Assembly: GCF_011046485.1 (NCBI RefSeq)
Contig: NZ_CP049256.1
Location: 2,480,001 to 2,544,000 of the forward strand
Length of the DNA stretch: 64,000 nt
Direction: 5' to 3'
Source of the DNA: Microbacterium sp. 4R-513
Lineage (GTDB): Bacteria > Actinomycetota > Actinomycetes > Actinomycetales > Microbacteriaceae
A program made the position numbers and the translations under genes. Positions 31,160-41,571 of this stretch are shown here, one piece after another. The notes under the pieces were generated by a model, which saw only the letters and a list, made by a program, of their open reading frames with translations, was not told the origin of the DNA and searched no databases. The stretch's first letter is position 1. Every line of letters starts with the position of its first letter.

Positions 31160-31939
31160 TCAGGCCGCTTCGGGCGCGCGCTCTGGCAGGGTCGGGATGA
31201 GCGTGTCGAGGAAGTCGGCCGTCTCCTCCCAGCCCTCGACGGCGTGGCACTCGACGCCCATGGCGAGAACGGGGTAGTCGTTGCCGTCCGGGTCGAGGCG
31301 GTCGCCGACGAAGAGCATGTCGTCGAGCGGGATGCCGGTCTGCTCGGCGAGCTGGCGCATGCCGTACGCCTTGTCGATGCCGCGGTGGGTGATGTCGACG
31401 CTCGTCGAGCCGCCCGAGCGCACCTCGAGGTCCGGGATGCGCGCGGCGATCGCGGCACGCAGGGTGTTCTTCTTCTTCCCCGTCGGATCCCACGCCTTCT
31501 TCGCATCGAGGGGCGCACGCTGGCCGAGGGCCGAGAATGTGATCTGGGAGCCCCTGTCCTCAAGGATGTCGCCCCAGGTCTCGGACTCCCAATAGCCGAG
31601 TCGTCGGGCCTCCTCCTCGACCGCGGCGAGGGCGCGGGACTTCTCGTCATCGGTGAGGGAGTGCGCGTACACCGTCTGGATGCCGTCCGGCGTCAGACGG
31701 TAGTACTGCGTGCCGCACGTCGGGAGCAGGTGGAAGTGCGCGAGCGCGTCGGCGGGCACATCCGGAAGCCTGTCGACGACCTGGGAGGTGAACTGGGCGA
31801 GCTGGCCGCCGGAGATGATGGCGACCTCCACTCGCTCCGCCAGCGCGACGAGCAGGTCGCCGATGCGCGGGTCGATGGGGCTCTTCGATGGGGCGAGTGT
31901 GTCGTCGAGGTCGAACGCGACGAGGCGGGGGTGCGGCAT
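31160..31939 (-). CDS. HAD-IIB family hydrolase (phosphomannomutase-like fold)
   Basis: A 259-aa HAD protein. Motif I is VAFDLDDTLAPSKSPID at the N terminus, motif II IISGGQ, and motif III/IV KAYGMRQL with LFVGDRLDPDGNDYPVLAMGV. A cap of the IIB type lies between (about residues 85-185) with the substrate-loop-like SGGSTSVDITHRGIDKAYG, reminiscent of eukaryotic-type phosphomannomutases. It may be a sugar phosphatase or phosphomutase. ATG 31939 gives MPHPRLVAFDLDDTL. It is separated from convergent lldD by about 120 bases of no recognised content. Confidence 0.8.
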   Translation of the reverse strand: MPHPRLVAFDLDDTLAPSKSPIDPRIGDLLVALAERVEVAIISGGQLAQFTSQVVDRLPDVPADALAHFHLLPTCGTQYYRLTPDGIQTVYAHSLTDDEKSRALAAVEEEARRLGYWESETWGDILEDRGSQITFSALGQRAPLDAKKAWDPTGKKKNTLRAAIAARIPDLEVRSGGSTSVDITHRGIDKAYGMRQLAEQTGIPLDDMLFVGDRLDPDGNDYPVLAMGVECHAVEGWEETADFLDTLIPTLPERAPEAA

Positions 31940-31967
31940 CCGTGCTCCTGTCTCTTGATACGCGAAA

Positions 31968-31991
31968 GGCTCCACCGATGATGGTGGAGCC
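31968..31991 (-). terminator. Terminator of tRNA-Pro
   Basis: Inverted repeat GGCTCCACC / GGTGGAGCC (9 bp, 6-base loop). On the minus strand it follows the tRNA and is followed by TTT. Confidence 0.65.
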
Positions 31992-32000
31992 TCTCTGCTG

Positions 32001-32074
<74 letters not shown>

Positions 32075-32131
32075 TGGCAACCCCCCTAGCCTACCTGATC
32101 CGGCAGCATGCTCCGAACCGGGAAGAGCCCA

Positions 32132-33074
32132 TCAGGCCTGTGGCAGGAGGGTGATGAGGGATGCCTCGGGGAAGCACGCGAACCGCACGGGGGCGTAGAT
32201 CGAGTGCCCGAGTCCCGCGCTCACGTTGAGGGGGGATCGTGCGTCCGCCACGTGACCACTCGCTGAGTCCGCGCGACTGGCGCAGCGGGATGTCGCAGTT
32301 GGCGACGAGCGCGCCGACGCCCGGGATCCGCACCTGGCCGCCGTGCGTGTGCCCGCCGAAGATCATGTCCGCGCCCAGCGCGGTGAATGCGTCGAGCACG
32401 CGGCGGTAGGGAGCGTGGGTCACGCCGATCGTGAAGTCGGCGTCGCCGTCGTTCGCTCCGCGCACCTCCTCGATCTGGTCCGGGAGCCCGTCGAGCCGGT
32501 CCCAGTGCCGATGCGCGTCGCTGACCCCGAAAGCGTCGACGCGCAGCCCGGCGACGTCGAGCGAGGTGGCGGCGTTGTTCAGCTCCGACCAGCCGAGGTC
32601 CTCGGTCAGGAACGCGTCGAGCGCCTGGGTGTCCAGCGGCTCCGAAGTCACCTTGTGCTTCGACGGGCCGGTGAAGTACTTGAGCGGATTGCGCGGCGCA
32701 GGAGCGGTGTGGTCGTTCGATCCGTGGACATACACGCCCGGGATGCCGCGCAACGGCCCGAACGCACGTCGCAGGCCGCGCAAGCCCTCCTCGTGACCGA
32801 GGTTGTCACCCGTGTTGACGATGAGGTCGGGCTCCAGGTCTGCGAGGCCGGCGATCCACCGCTGCTTGCGCCGCTGCCACGGCGCCATGTGGGCGTCCGA
32901 GAGGTGCAGGACCTTGATCGGCGAGGAACCCGGGGGAAGGATGCTCACCTCGTGCCGGCGCAGCGTGAAGAGATAGCGCTCGATGCCGACGCCCCACGCC
33001 GCCGCGCCGACGGCGAGCGCCCCCACCGCGCCGAGCGCGGTGAGGGCGGTGCGTGCTCCACCGGTGGTCGTCAC
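32132..33074 (-). pseudogene. Metallophosphoesterase (YkuE/YaeI-like), frame broken at a G6 run
   Basis: The protein starts at GTG 33074, overlapping the stop of the penicillin-binding protein gene (GTGA), with an N-terminal membrane helix. The dinuclear metal motifs are intact: VLHLSDAHM, DLIVNTGDNLGHEE, GVYVHGSNDH, GVTHAP and FGGHTHGGQV. Near the C terminus the frame is lost at six G (plus strand 32230-32235). Removing one base restores the ending [21 protein letters not shown] and a stop at 32132, a normal 313-aa protein. As it stands the frame runs into unrelated sequence. A consensus error is likely. Such enzymes may hydrolyse lipid-linked or cyclic phosphates; the substrate is unknown. 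Confidence 0.8.
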
Positions 33075-35659
33075 CGGCTGCAGTGCTCGCTCTTGTAGTC
33101 GACGTTGATCTGGGCGTTGCGGTTGACCACCGACCCGCCCGGCGGGTTGGTGCCGGTCGCCGTGCCGTTGCCCTTGACGCCCGCCTCCTCGGTACACGCG
33201 CCCGGCTGGACGTTGCCGAATCCGAGCGACCTCAGGTAGCTGATCGCCTCGCTGACGGACTTGCCCGCGACGTCGCCGGGAACCGTCACGCCCGCGCCGT
33301 TGCTCGGGTTGATCGTGACGGTCGTTCCGCCCGCGACCTTTCCGGCCCCCGGGTTCTGCGCCGCAACGGTGCCCTCGGCCTGCGAGGAGTCGATCGCGTC
33401 GCCCACCGCGACTTCGAAGCCGGCGTCCTTGAGCTTGGCCGTGGCCTCGTCGATCGAGAGGCCGACGACGTTGGGAAGGTCGGTGAGGATCGACTTGGTC
33501 AGGTTCTGGTCGGGCTGCGGGAAGCGGTCGCCGCCGTAGACGGAGTTCGCCGCCCGTTGGATGACCGGGGCGATCTTGTGCCGGATCTGGCTCAGCTGCG
33601 TGCCGTTGAAGCGCTGCTTGCTGAGTGAGGCGAAGCCCGTCGTGTTGCCGACCCACACCGCGGTGGCGACCTTGGTGGACGACTCCACCATCCACGTCTG
33701 GTCGTCCTCGTTCGTTCCCGTCTTGCCGAGAACAGGTGTGCCGTCGCGCGGGTTGGAGGCGGCGCCCGTGCCGGAGCCGTTCATGACGCCCTGAAGAGCG
33801 TAGGCGGCGGTGGCTGCGATGCTCGGATCGAGAACCTGCGTGCACGTGGTGGCGGGGATCGGCAGGTCGTTGCCGTCCGCGTCGGTGACGCGGTCGATCG
33901 CCTTCGGCTGGCAGTAGATGCCGTTGTTGGCGACTGTGCCGAAGGCGCCCGCCATGGCGAGCGGGGAGACGGCGTTGGAGCCGATGACGGAGAAGAGGTT
34001 GTCCATCTTGACTTCTTCGCCGTTGCCCTGAGTCACGCCCATCTTCGTGGCGACGTTCTTGATGTCGCACAGGTCGAGCTTCTCGGCCATGGCGAAGAAG
34101 CCCGTGTTCAGGGACGCCGCAGTGAACTGCATGGGCGTGCCCACGAATCCCGGCGCCTTGCCGAAGTTGTTGACGATCTCGTTCTTCGTGTTCACCCACG
34201 GCGAGCCACACGAGTTCGCGACCTTCTTGAAGGCGCGCGCCCGGCCGTTCAGCACCTCGTTGAGCGAGTGGCCCTTCTCGAGCCAGTCGACGAGGGTGAA
34301 GAGCTTGAAGGTGGAGCCCGCGGCGAACCCGCTCGAGCTGCCGTACTTCTGATCGGCCGCGTACACGAGGGATGTGTACGCGTGATCAGCCTGGGTGAGC
34401 GCCTGGTCCTCGCTGAAGTTCTTGTTCTGGACCATCGCCAGGACGCGACCGGTTGTCGCCTCGACGCTGACGGCGGCGGATCCGAACTCCATGTTGGCGA
34501 TGGCAGGGGGAGCGGACTTCGTCATGATGTCCTGCGCCGGCTGCTGAACGCGCATGTCCAGCGTCGTGTAGATCTTCAGTCCGCCGCGCTGGAGGGCCTT
34601 CTGCCGCTCCTCCGGCGTCGCGCCGAAAGCAGGGTCGGTCTTGATGATGTTCTTCACGTACTGGCAGAAGTACGCCACCTCGCCGGCCGCCGCGCAGCCA
34701 GTCTTGGGGGGAGTGATGACGGGAGTGATCGGCTCCGCGACGGCGGCGTCGTGCGCCTCCTGGGTGATCTTCCCGTCGGCCAGCAACCGGTCCAGCACGT
34801 AGAGCTGGCGGTCCTTCGTGAGCGCATACCCGTCGGCCGCGCTGTTGATCGGGTTCCCGTCCTTGTCGGTCGTCGAGCCGTTGGGCTTGTCGATCCGGTA
34901 CGCGTTGGGGTTCTGCACCATGCCGGCGAGAGCGGCGGACTGCCCCAGGGTGAGATCCTTCGCGGCGACGTTGAAGTAATACCGGGCCGCGGCATCCACT
35001 CCGTAGTTCGTGCCGCCGAAGCCGGCGATGTTGAGGTAGCCGAGAAGAATCTCGTTCTTCGAGTATTTCTGCTCGAGGGCGATGGCGTAGCGCATCTCCT
35101 GGAGCTTGCGCTGCAGGCCCTTGTCGCCGACGGCGGTGGTCGCCTCGACGTAGCAGTTCTTCAGTTCCTCGTCGGTCGTGGCGTTGCTCTCGCAGCGCTG
35201 GACGAGGATGTTCTTGACGTACTGCTGGCTGATCGAGGATCCACCGCGCGTGTCGCGGCCACGGACGTTGTCGAGCACGGCGCTGACAGTGCCGACGAGG
35301 TCGACCCCGCCGTGCTTGTAGAAGTTCTTGTCCTCGCTGGACAGGATCGCGTCGTACATGACGGGCGCGATCTGGTCGAACGCCACGGGGGAGCGGTTCT
35401 GGTCGTAGAACTTCGTCAGCTCGACGTCGGCGCCGGCCGGATCCTTGTAGTAGATCGTCGTCGGCAGCATCAGCTTCTCGATCTCGAGGACGCTCGGCAG
35501 ATTGTCGAACATCGTGATCGCGCTGGATGCCGCAGCCCCGGACAGGGCGATGGCGGGAGTGACCGTGGCGGTGACGAGGATCCCCGCGACAGCGCTCAGG
35601 CCGACGAGGCCGGCGAGACCGCCGAGCACACCGCTAGCCGTCCGATTCTTTACAGGCAT
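33071..35659 (-). CDS. Bifunctional penicillin-binding protein (class A) with PASTA domains
   Basis: An 862-aa peptidoglycan synthase. Order: short cytoplasmic end, one membrane helix (about residues 10-48), GT51 transglycosylase (about 75-250) with ILSSEDKNFYKHGGVD and RGGSSISQQYVKN, then the transpeptidase with Ser449 in AAGSTFKLF, the SxN motif SLN, and KTG near residue 646 (LGKTGTNED). Two C-terminal PASTA repeats (about 727-862: LPNVVGLSIDEATAKLKDAGF and GKSVSEAISYLRSLGF) may sense muropeptides. A TACGAT -10 (35667-35672) just before ATG 35659 suggests a leaderless mRNA. The metallophosphoesterase gene is coupled downstream. Confidence 0.95.
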   Translation of the reverse strand: MPVKNRTASGVLGGLAGLVGLSAVAGILVTATVTPAIALSGAAASSAITMFDNLPSVLEIEKLMLPTTIYYKDPAGADVELTKFYDQNRSPVAFDQIAPVMYDAILSSEDKNFYKHGGVDLVGTVSAVLDNVRGRDTRGGSSISQQYVKNILVQRCESNATTDEELKNCYVEATTAVGDKGLQRKLQEMRYAIALEQKYSKNEILLGYLNIAGFGGTNYGVDAAARYYFNVAAKDLTLGQSAALAGMVQNPNAYRIDKPNGSTTDKDGNPINSAADGYALTKDRQLYVLDRLLADGKITQEAHDAAVAEPITPVITPPKTGCAAAGEVAYFCQYVKNIIKTDPAFGATPEERQKALQRGGLKIYTTLDMRVQQPAQDIMTKSAPPAIANMEFGSAAVSVEATTGRVLAMVQNKNFSEDQALTQADHAYTSLVYAADQKYGSSSGFAAGSTFKLFTLVDWLEKGHSLNEVLNGRARAFKKVANSCGSPWVNTKNEIVNNFGKAPGFVGTPMQFTAASLNTGFFAMAEKLDLCDIKNVATKMGVTQGNGEEVKMDNLFSVIGSNAVSPLAMAGAFGTVANNGIYCQPKAIDRVTDADGNDLPIPATTCTQVLDPSIAATAAYALQGVMNGSGTGAASNPRDGTPVLGKTGTNEDDQTWMVESSTKVATAVWVGNTTGFASLSKQRFNGTQLSQIRHKIAPVIQRAANSVYGGDRFPQPDQNLTKSILTDLPNVVGLSIDEATAKLKDAGFEVAVGDAIDSSQAEGTVAAQNPGAGKVAGGTTVTINPSNGAGVTVPGDVAGKSVSEAISYLRSLGFGNVQPGACTEEAGVKGNGTATGTNPPGGSVVNRNAQINVDYKSEHCSR

Positions 35660-35781
35660 AGGGTTGATCGTAGGGGAATTACCTGGCAGATCCCTTGACG
35701 GAGCGCCGCGCTCAGGCATCCGATCCATGCGTCATCAGGGCTTTCCTCGTTCACGCACCTCGACCCCGGCAGGAGCCGCAG

Positions 35782-35994
35782 ATGACCACGTGGGAGTACC
35801 TCACCACACCCCTCCTCATCCACAACACCGCAGCGATCCTCAACAACTGGGGAAAGCAGGGCTGGGAGCTCGTGCAGGTCGTGCAGGGTCCGGAGGGCGG
35901 TCTGGTCGCCTACTTCAAGCGTCCCGTCGGCGGCGGCGGTGCCAACGCGGGACTCGACGCAGCCGCGGTCGCCGCGAAGCAGTTCGAGGCGTGA
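35782..35994 (+). CDS. DUF4177 small protein
   Basis: A 70-aa protein starting MTTWEYLTTPLLIHNTAAIL, with NWGKQGWELVQVV, the pattern of the DUF4177 family. The ATG follows AGGAG (35771-35775) at good spacing. It overlaps the RidA-like gene by GTGA and is likely its operon partner. No enzymatic motif is seen; function unknown. Confidence 0.8.
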   Translation: MTTWEYLTTPLLIHNTAAILNNWGKQGWELVQVVQGPEGGLVAYFKRPVGGGGANAGLDAAAVAAKQFEA

Positions 35995-36467
35995 GCGGGG
36001 TGCGCGTCTCGTCCCGCCTGGCCGAGCTGGGCATCGACCTCCCCGAGGTCGTTCCGCCGGTCGCTGCGTATGTGCCCGCCAAGGCCCACGGCGACCTCGT
36101 CTACACCGCCGGACAGCTGCCGATGGTCTCGGGCTCGCTTCCCGCGACGGGAAAGGTCGGTGACGGCCACGGACTCGTTCCGGCCGGGGACGCCAAGGGC
36201 TACGCGCGCCAGTCGGCGCTCAACGCCGTGGCCGCTGCCGCGGCGGCCGTCGGGGGAGTGGACCGCCTCACGGGCGTCGTCAAGGTCGTCGGGTTCGTGG
36301 CATCCGTCCCCGAGTTCACCGGTCAGCCGGGCGTCATCAACGGCGCGAGCGAGGTGCTCGGCGAGATCTTCGGTGACGCCGGACGCCACGCGCGATCGGC
36401 CGTCGGCGTCCCCGTACTCCCGCTCGACAGCCCGGTCGAGGTCGAGGTCGTCTTCAGCTTCGAGTGA
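35991..36467 (+). CDS. RidA/YjgF-family protein
   Basis: A 158-aa member of the YjgF/RidA superfamily of the longer type (SRLAELGIDLPEVVPPVAAYVPA start, then LVYTAGQLPMVSGSLPATGKVG, VVGFVASVPEFTGQPGVINGASEVLGEIFGDAGRHARSAVGV). RidA enzymes deaminate reactive enamines/imines. In this long subgroup the catalytic Arg of classical RidA is often at a different place, so the activity is uncertain. It is coupled to the upstream DUF4177 gene and ends at a strong bidirectional hairpin. Confidence 0.88.
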   Translation: MSGVRVSSRLAELGIDLPEVVPPVAAYVPAKAHGDLVYTAGQLPMVSGSLPATGKVGDGHGLVPAGDAKGYARQSALNAVAAAAAAVGGVDRLTGVVKVVGFVASVPEFTGQPGVINGASEVLGEIFGDAGRHARSAVGVPVLPLDSPVEVEVVFSFE

Positions 36468-36490
36468 TCCGCGTCTCCTACGACGGACAG

Positions 36491-36525
36491 ACGGATGCCC
36501 CGGCCGCTGCGGCCGGGGCATCCGT
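36491..36525. terminator. Bidirectional terminator between ridA-like gene and acs
   Basis: A perfect 16-bp inverted repeat (arms 36491-36506 and 36510-36525, 3-base loop), extremely GC rich, between convergent genes. The arms contain GGATGCC / GGCATCC. Confidence 0.75.
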
Positions 36526-36549
36526 CGTCTCAGGCGGTCCTCGCCCGGA

Positions 36550-38520
<1,971 letters not shown>

Positions 38521-38670
38521 GCGGCGCGCTCCTTTGCGGGCGGGTGACGGAGGGTCGGATGCCGCAAGCAATCTACTTGCGGCTGACGACCCTCACTACC
38601 TCCGATAGTGGGTGGGTCGAAGATGTGAGAACTCTCATCGATATATCACCCGAGGCGTGTTCGGGTTTGT
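38521..38670. promoter_or_regulatory. acs upstream region with a CRP/GlxR-like site and a palindrome
   Basis: No gene is seen here. A near-palindrome CACTA-N7-TAGTG (38594-38610) and a TGTGA-N6-TCATC site (38624-38639) lie upstream of acs on one side and of the 6C RNA promoter on the other. The second resembles the TGTGA-N6-TCACA site of CRP-family regulators, with one weak half. Confidence 0.4.
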
Positions 38671-38699
38671 TTGGAAGGTTGCGTGGAGTTGCGTATGCT
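38671..38699 (+). promoter_or_regulatory. Promoter of the 6C RNA
   Basis: TTGGAA (38671-38676), 17-base spacer, TATGCT (38694-38699). A start site near 38706 fits the RNA boundaries. Confidence 0.65.
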
Positions 38700-38705
38700 C
38701 ATCCA

Positions 38706-38810
38706 CGGCCGAACATCGATTCTGGCATTGCGGCACCCGACGCACCCCCCGAACTGCGGTGTCGCGCGTGGCGGCATCCCATTCCCCCCATGGGATGCCG
38801 CCCCTGTTTT
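38706..38810 (+). ncRNA. 6C RNA (actinobacterial small RNA)
   Basis: About 105 nt with the defining architecture of 6C RNA: two hairpins, each carrying exactly six cytosines in the loop. Hairpin 1 pairs GCGGCACC (38730-38737) with GGTGTCGC (38758-38765), with C6 at 38745-38750. Hairpin 2 pairs 38770-38781 with 38791-38802 (12 bp), with C6 at 38784-38789, and is followed by TTTT (38807-38810), so it is also the terminator. A promoter with consensus spacing lies upstream. The C-rich loops are thought to pair with G-rich ribosome-binding sites of target mRNAs. It lies just before the Tad ATPase gene, as the mycobacterial B11 RNA lies near the Tad genes. Confidence 0.85.
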
Positions 38811-38928
38811 CGGGCCCATTCTCGGGTGAGGTCGACGGCGTCGGCCGCGCCTTCCTCCACAGGGCCGGCCCGGGCGGGGGTTGTGCACGCGGGCGCCGGA
38901 TCGGCCGGACACCCGTATCCGCCGCGCC

Positions 38929-38934
38929 TAGCTT
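38929..38934 (+). promoter_or_regulatory. -10 element giving a probably leaderless Tad operon mRNA
   Basis: TAGCTT ends 7 positions before ATG 38941; no ribosome-binding site is visible. Confidence 0.5.
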
Positions 38935-38940
38935 CGTGGC

Positions 38941-40083
38941 ATGCCCGAGCCGTTCGTCGTCAGCCCGCGCGGAGCCAGTGCCCCACAGGCGCCGAGTCGT
39001 GCCGGGGCGACGGAGATCGCCGCCGGCATCGACCCGCGCGGCGGGGCTGACCGGTTCACGGTTCAGCCGGCGCAGGACGCGCGGGGCGACGGTGGAGCTG
39101 TATCCGCTGAGGGGTCCGGCGCCCGCCACTTCCCGCCCGCGCTGCGCTCGGCATCCCTCCCTCCCGCCCTCGACCCGCTCGCGGACATCCTGGACGATCC
39201 GGAGGTCACCGACCTCTTCGTCAACGGAGCCGACGGCCTCTTCGTCGATCGCGGGAGCGGAGCCCAGCGCAGCACGAGCTGGCGGGCGTCAGAGGAGGAC
39301 GTGCGGGAACTCGCCGTCGCGCTCGTCGGGGCAGGCGGGCGGCATCTGGACGATGCCGCGCCCTGCGTCGACGTGCGGCTCGAGGGAGGCATTCGCGTGC
39401 ATGCGGTCCTGCCGCCGATCTCATCATCGGGAACGGTCATCTCCATCCGTGTGCCACGGCTCCAGACGCCGACGCTCGATGCCCTCGGTGAGCGAGGGAT
39501 GTTCGACGCCGGCGTGCGGGAACGACTCGACGCGGCGGTCGCGCAACGCGAGAACCTCCTCGTCACGGGTGCCGCGGGGGCGGGGAAGACGACTCTCCTC
39601 GCCGCCCTTCTCGGGCGCGCCGCTCCTTCCGATCGCATCGTCACGATCGAGGACGTGGCAGAGCTGCGACTCGACCATCCGCACCACGTGCGGCTGGAGG
39701 CGCGTCAGCCGAATCTCGAGGGCGCCGGCGGGATCGGCCTCGCGCGCCTCGTGCGCGAGGCGCTCCGCATGCGGCCCGATCGGCTGGTCGTGGGGGAGTG
39801 TCGGGGCGACGAGGTGCGGGAGCTTCTCGCCGCGCTGAACACGGGGCACGACGGTGGGGCCGGCACGCTGCACGCCAACGGTCTGCACGAGGTGCCGGCG
39901 CGCCTCGAGGCGCTCGGCGCGCTCGCCTTACTCGACGACCGGGCGCTCGCCCGACAGGTCGTGAGCGCGATCGGGATCGTGCTCCACGTGTCCCGTGACC
40001 GCGATGGCATCCGGCGACTGTCCGCGATCGGCCGGCCCGTCCTGGGTTCCGACGGCCGCCTCGCGATGGAGGAGGCGACGTGA
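38941..40083 (+). CDS. TadA/CpaF-family secretion ATPase
   Basis: A 380-aa hexameric ATPase of the type II/IV secretion superfamily that powers Tad/Flp pilus assembly. After a low-complexity N terminus come the N-terminal domain (DILDDPEVTDLFVNGADGLFVDRG), Walker A GAAGAGKTTLLAALLG (about residue 210), the Asp box TIEDVAELRLDHPHHVRLEARQPN, Walker B LVREALRMRPDRLVVGECRGDE, and His-box GTLHANGLHEVPARLE. The operon continues with a membrane platform protein and three small pilin-like genes. The stop overlaps the next start. Its mycobacterial counterpart is in the Rv3659c cluster. Confidence 0.92.
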   Translation: MPEPFVVSPRGASAPQAPSRAGATEIAAGIDPRGGADRFTVQPAQDARGDGGAVSAEGSGARHFPPALRSASLPPALDPLADILDDPEVTDLFVNGADGLFVDRGSGAQRSTSWRASEEDVRELAVALVGAGGRHLDDAAPCVDVRLEGGIRVHAVLPPISSSGTVISIRVPRLQTPTLDALGERGMFDAGVRERLDAAVAQRENLLVTGAAGAGKTTLLAALLGRAAPSDRIVTIEDVAELRLDHPHHVRLEARQPNLEGAGGIGLARLVREALRMRPDRLVVGECRGDEVRELLAALNTGHDGGAGTLHANGLHEVPARLEALGALALLDDRALARQVVSAIGIVLHVSRDRDGIRRLSAIGRPVLGSDGRLAMEEAT

Positions 40084-40970
40084 AGGTGCTCCGCGCGAGA
40101 GCGACCGCGGCGACGGCGGCGGACGTCGCGACGACCGTGCTGCGGCTCGCCGTCCTGCTGCAGGCCGGGCTCGCACCCGCCCGCGCCTGGGCGCTCACCG
40201 CCGAATCGGGAGACCCCGTCGCGGTGCGGGTCCGGGCAGCGCTCGAGGCGGGGGAGAAGCTCCCCGACGCGATCGTTCGCCAGGGCGGCGCGTGGACGAG
40301 CGTCGGCGCGGCGTGGACCATCGCGACGACGGTCGGCGCTCCGCTCGCCGATACCCTCCGCGGTATCGCGTCGGCCCTGCGCGATGCTCAGGAGACGGCT
40401 GATGACGTCCGTGTCACGCTCGCCGAGCCGGCGGGAACGGCGCGGCTCATGGCGTGGCTTCCCCTCGTCGCGATCGCCCTCGGCGCGGCACTCGGATTCG
40501 ACACCTTCGCGACGCTCGTGACGAACCCTCTGGGGATCGCGTGTCTCGCTGCCGGCGCCTTCCTGATCGTTGTCGCGCACCGTTGGACGGCCGTGCTCGT
40601 CCGCAGGGCGCAGCCCGATCCCGGAATCCCCGGTCTGGATGCCGAGCTCCTCGCGATCGCGCTGTCGGGCGGTGCGTCCATCGAACGAGCGCGTGTCGTC
40701 GTCGCCTCTACGGGCGCCGGGGAGCCGGACGCCGGGGTCGACGATGTGCTGCATCTCTCTCAGCGGGCGGGTGTCCCCGCGGTCGAGCTCCTCAAGGCGA
40801 CCGCCGCTCTCGCACGTCACCGGGCGAGGGTCGAGGGCCGCCTGCGCGCGGCGCGGCTCTCGTCGCGGCTCCTGCTGCCCCTCGGGGTCTGCACGCTTCC
40901 CGCGTTCCTCCTCCTCGGCGTCGCTCCGATGCTCCTCAGCGTCATGTCCACGATGTCGATCTCGCTCTGA
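40080..40970 (+). CDS. Type II secretion F-domain protein (TadB/TadC-like, two F domains in one short chain)
   Basis: A 296-aa inner-membrane platform protein. The N-terminal half (about residues 15-105) and the C-terminal half (about 185-265) each look like a T2SSF helical bundle, joined by two membrane helices (about 120-165); another helix ends the protein. Most Tad clusters encode separate TadB and TadC of about 300 aa each, so this gene appears to do both jobs in one compact chain. The start overlaps the ATPase stop by 4 bases. It probably forms the rotor/platform acted on by the ATPase. Confidence 0.82.
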   Translation: MKVLRARATAATAADVATTVLRLAVLLQAGLAPARAWALTAESGDPVAVRVRAALEAGEKLPDAIVRQGGAWTSVGAAWTIATTVGAPLADTLRGIASALRDAQETADDVRVTLAEPAGTARLMAWLPLVAIALGAALGFDTFATLVTNPLGIACLAAGAFLIVVAHRWTAVLVRRAQPDPGIPGLDAELLAIALSGGASIERARVVVASTGAGEPDAGVDDVLHLSQRAGVPAVELLKATAALARHRARVEGRLRAARLSSRLLLPLGVCTLPAFLLLGVAPMLLSVMSTMSISL

Positions 40971-41041
40971 TCTCGGCGCCCTCGACGGGCGACCCACCGC
41001 CGTGCCCATCCACCCCATCCACCCCAGCCAAGGAGACCCAG

Positions 41042-41236
41042 ATGTCGATTCCCCGACTCACCCGCCGCCGTTCGGCCCATCTCTTCACCGACGACACCGG
41101 AGCCGCGACCGCGGAGTACGCCATCGCCACGATGGCGGCCGTCGCCTTCGCGGGCCTCCTGGTCGTCATCATGCGGTCCGACGAGGTTCGCGGCATCCTG
41201 ACCGACCTCGTTCACCGCGCCCTCACCGTCGCATGA
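41042..41236 (+). CDS. DUF4244 small pilin-like protein
   Basis: A 64-aa protein. After a basic N terminus the stretch DDTGAATAEYAIATMAAVAFAGLLVVIM resembles Flp pilins: a Gly then hydrophobic helix with a Glu at about position 5 (AEYA). It is probably the major pilin subunit of this Tad locus. It follows a 71-base gap, with AAGGAGA upstream of the ATG as ribosome-binding site, giving strong translation as expected for a pilin. It overlaps the TadE-like gene. Confidence 0.85.
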   Translation: MSIPRLTRRRSAHLFTDDTGAATAEYAIATMAAVAFAGLLVVIMRSDEVRGILTDLVHRALTVA

Positions 41237-41571
41237 TCCGGAGGCGGCTCGGTGACGACCGCGGATCGGTCGTCGCCGAGTTCGCCGTGGCGCTGCCCGC
41301 TGTCGTGCTCGTCCTGGTGTTCTGCGCGGGTGCCCTTGCCGCGGCTGCGCGGCACGTGCGTCTTCAGGATGCCGCGGCCGACGCCGCTCGGATCGTCGCT
41401 CGCGGCGAGCCGGACGCGGCCGCGGGCGCGGTGGTCGCCCGGGCTGTGCCGGGGGCGTCGGCAGCCGTGCACGGTTCAGGCGACTTCGTCTGCGTCACAG
41501 CGTCGGCGCCGGCCGGCATCGCGCTCGTAGAGCTGTCGGCGACGTCGTGCGCGCTCGCGGGCGGCCTCTGA
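41233..41571 (+). CDS. TadE-family pseudopilin
   Basis: A 112-aa protein with the TadE pattern: basic start, DDRGSVVAEFAVALPAVVLVLVFCAGALAAAAR (prepilin-like helix with Glu after the Gly-Ser), then AADAARIVARGEPDAAAG. It has two cysteines in the C-terminal part. It overlaps the upstream pilin gene by 4 bases and the next gene by 1 (TGATG). Probably a minor pilin. Confidence 0.85.
   Translation: MIRRRLGDDRGSVVAEFAVALPAVVLVLVFCAGALAAAARHVRLQDAAADAARIVARGEPDAAAGAVVARAVPGASAAVHGSGDFVCVTASAPAGIALVELSATSCALAGGL

Noticed and set aside
34250..34280. Further copies of the pta/ackA palindromic repeat (TCGTTGAGCGAG near 34262)
   Set aside because: The match is short, has no inverted partner, and lies inside the coding sequence of the penicillin-binding protein.
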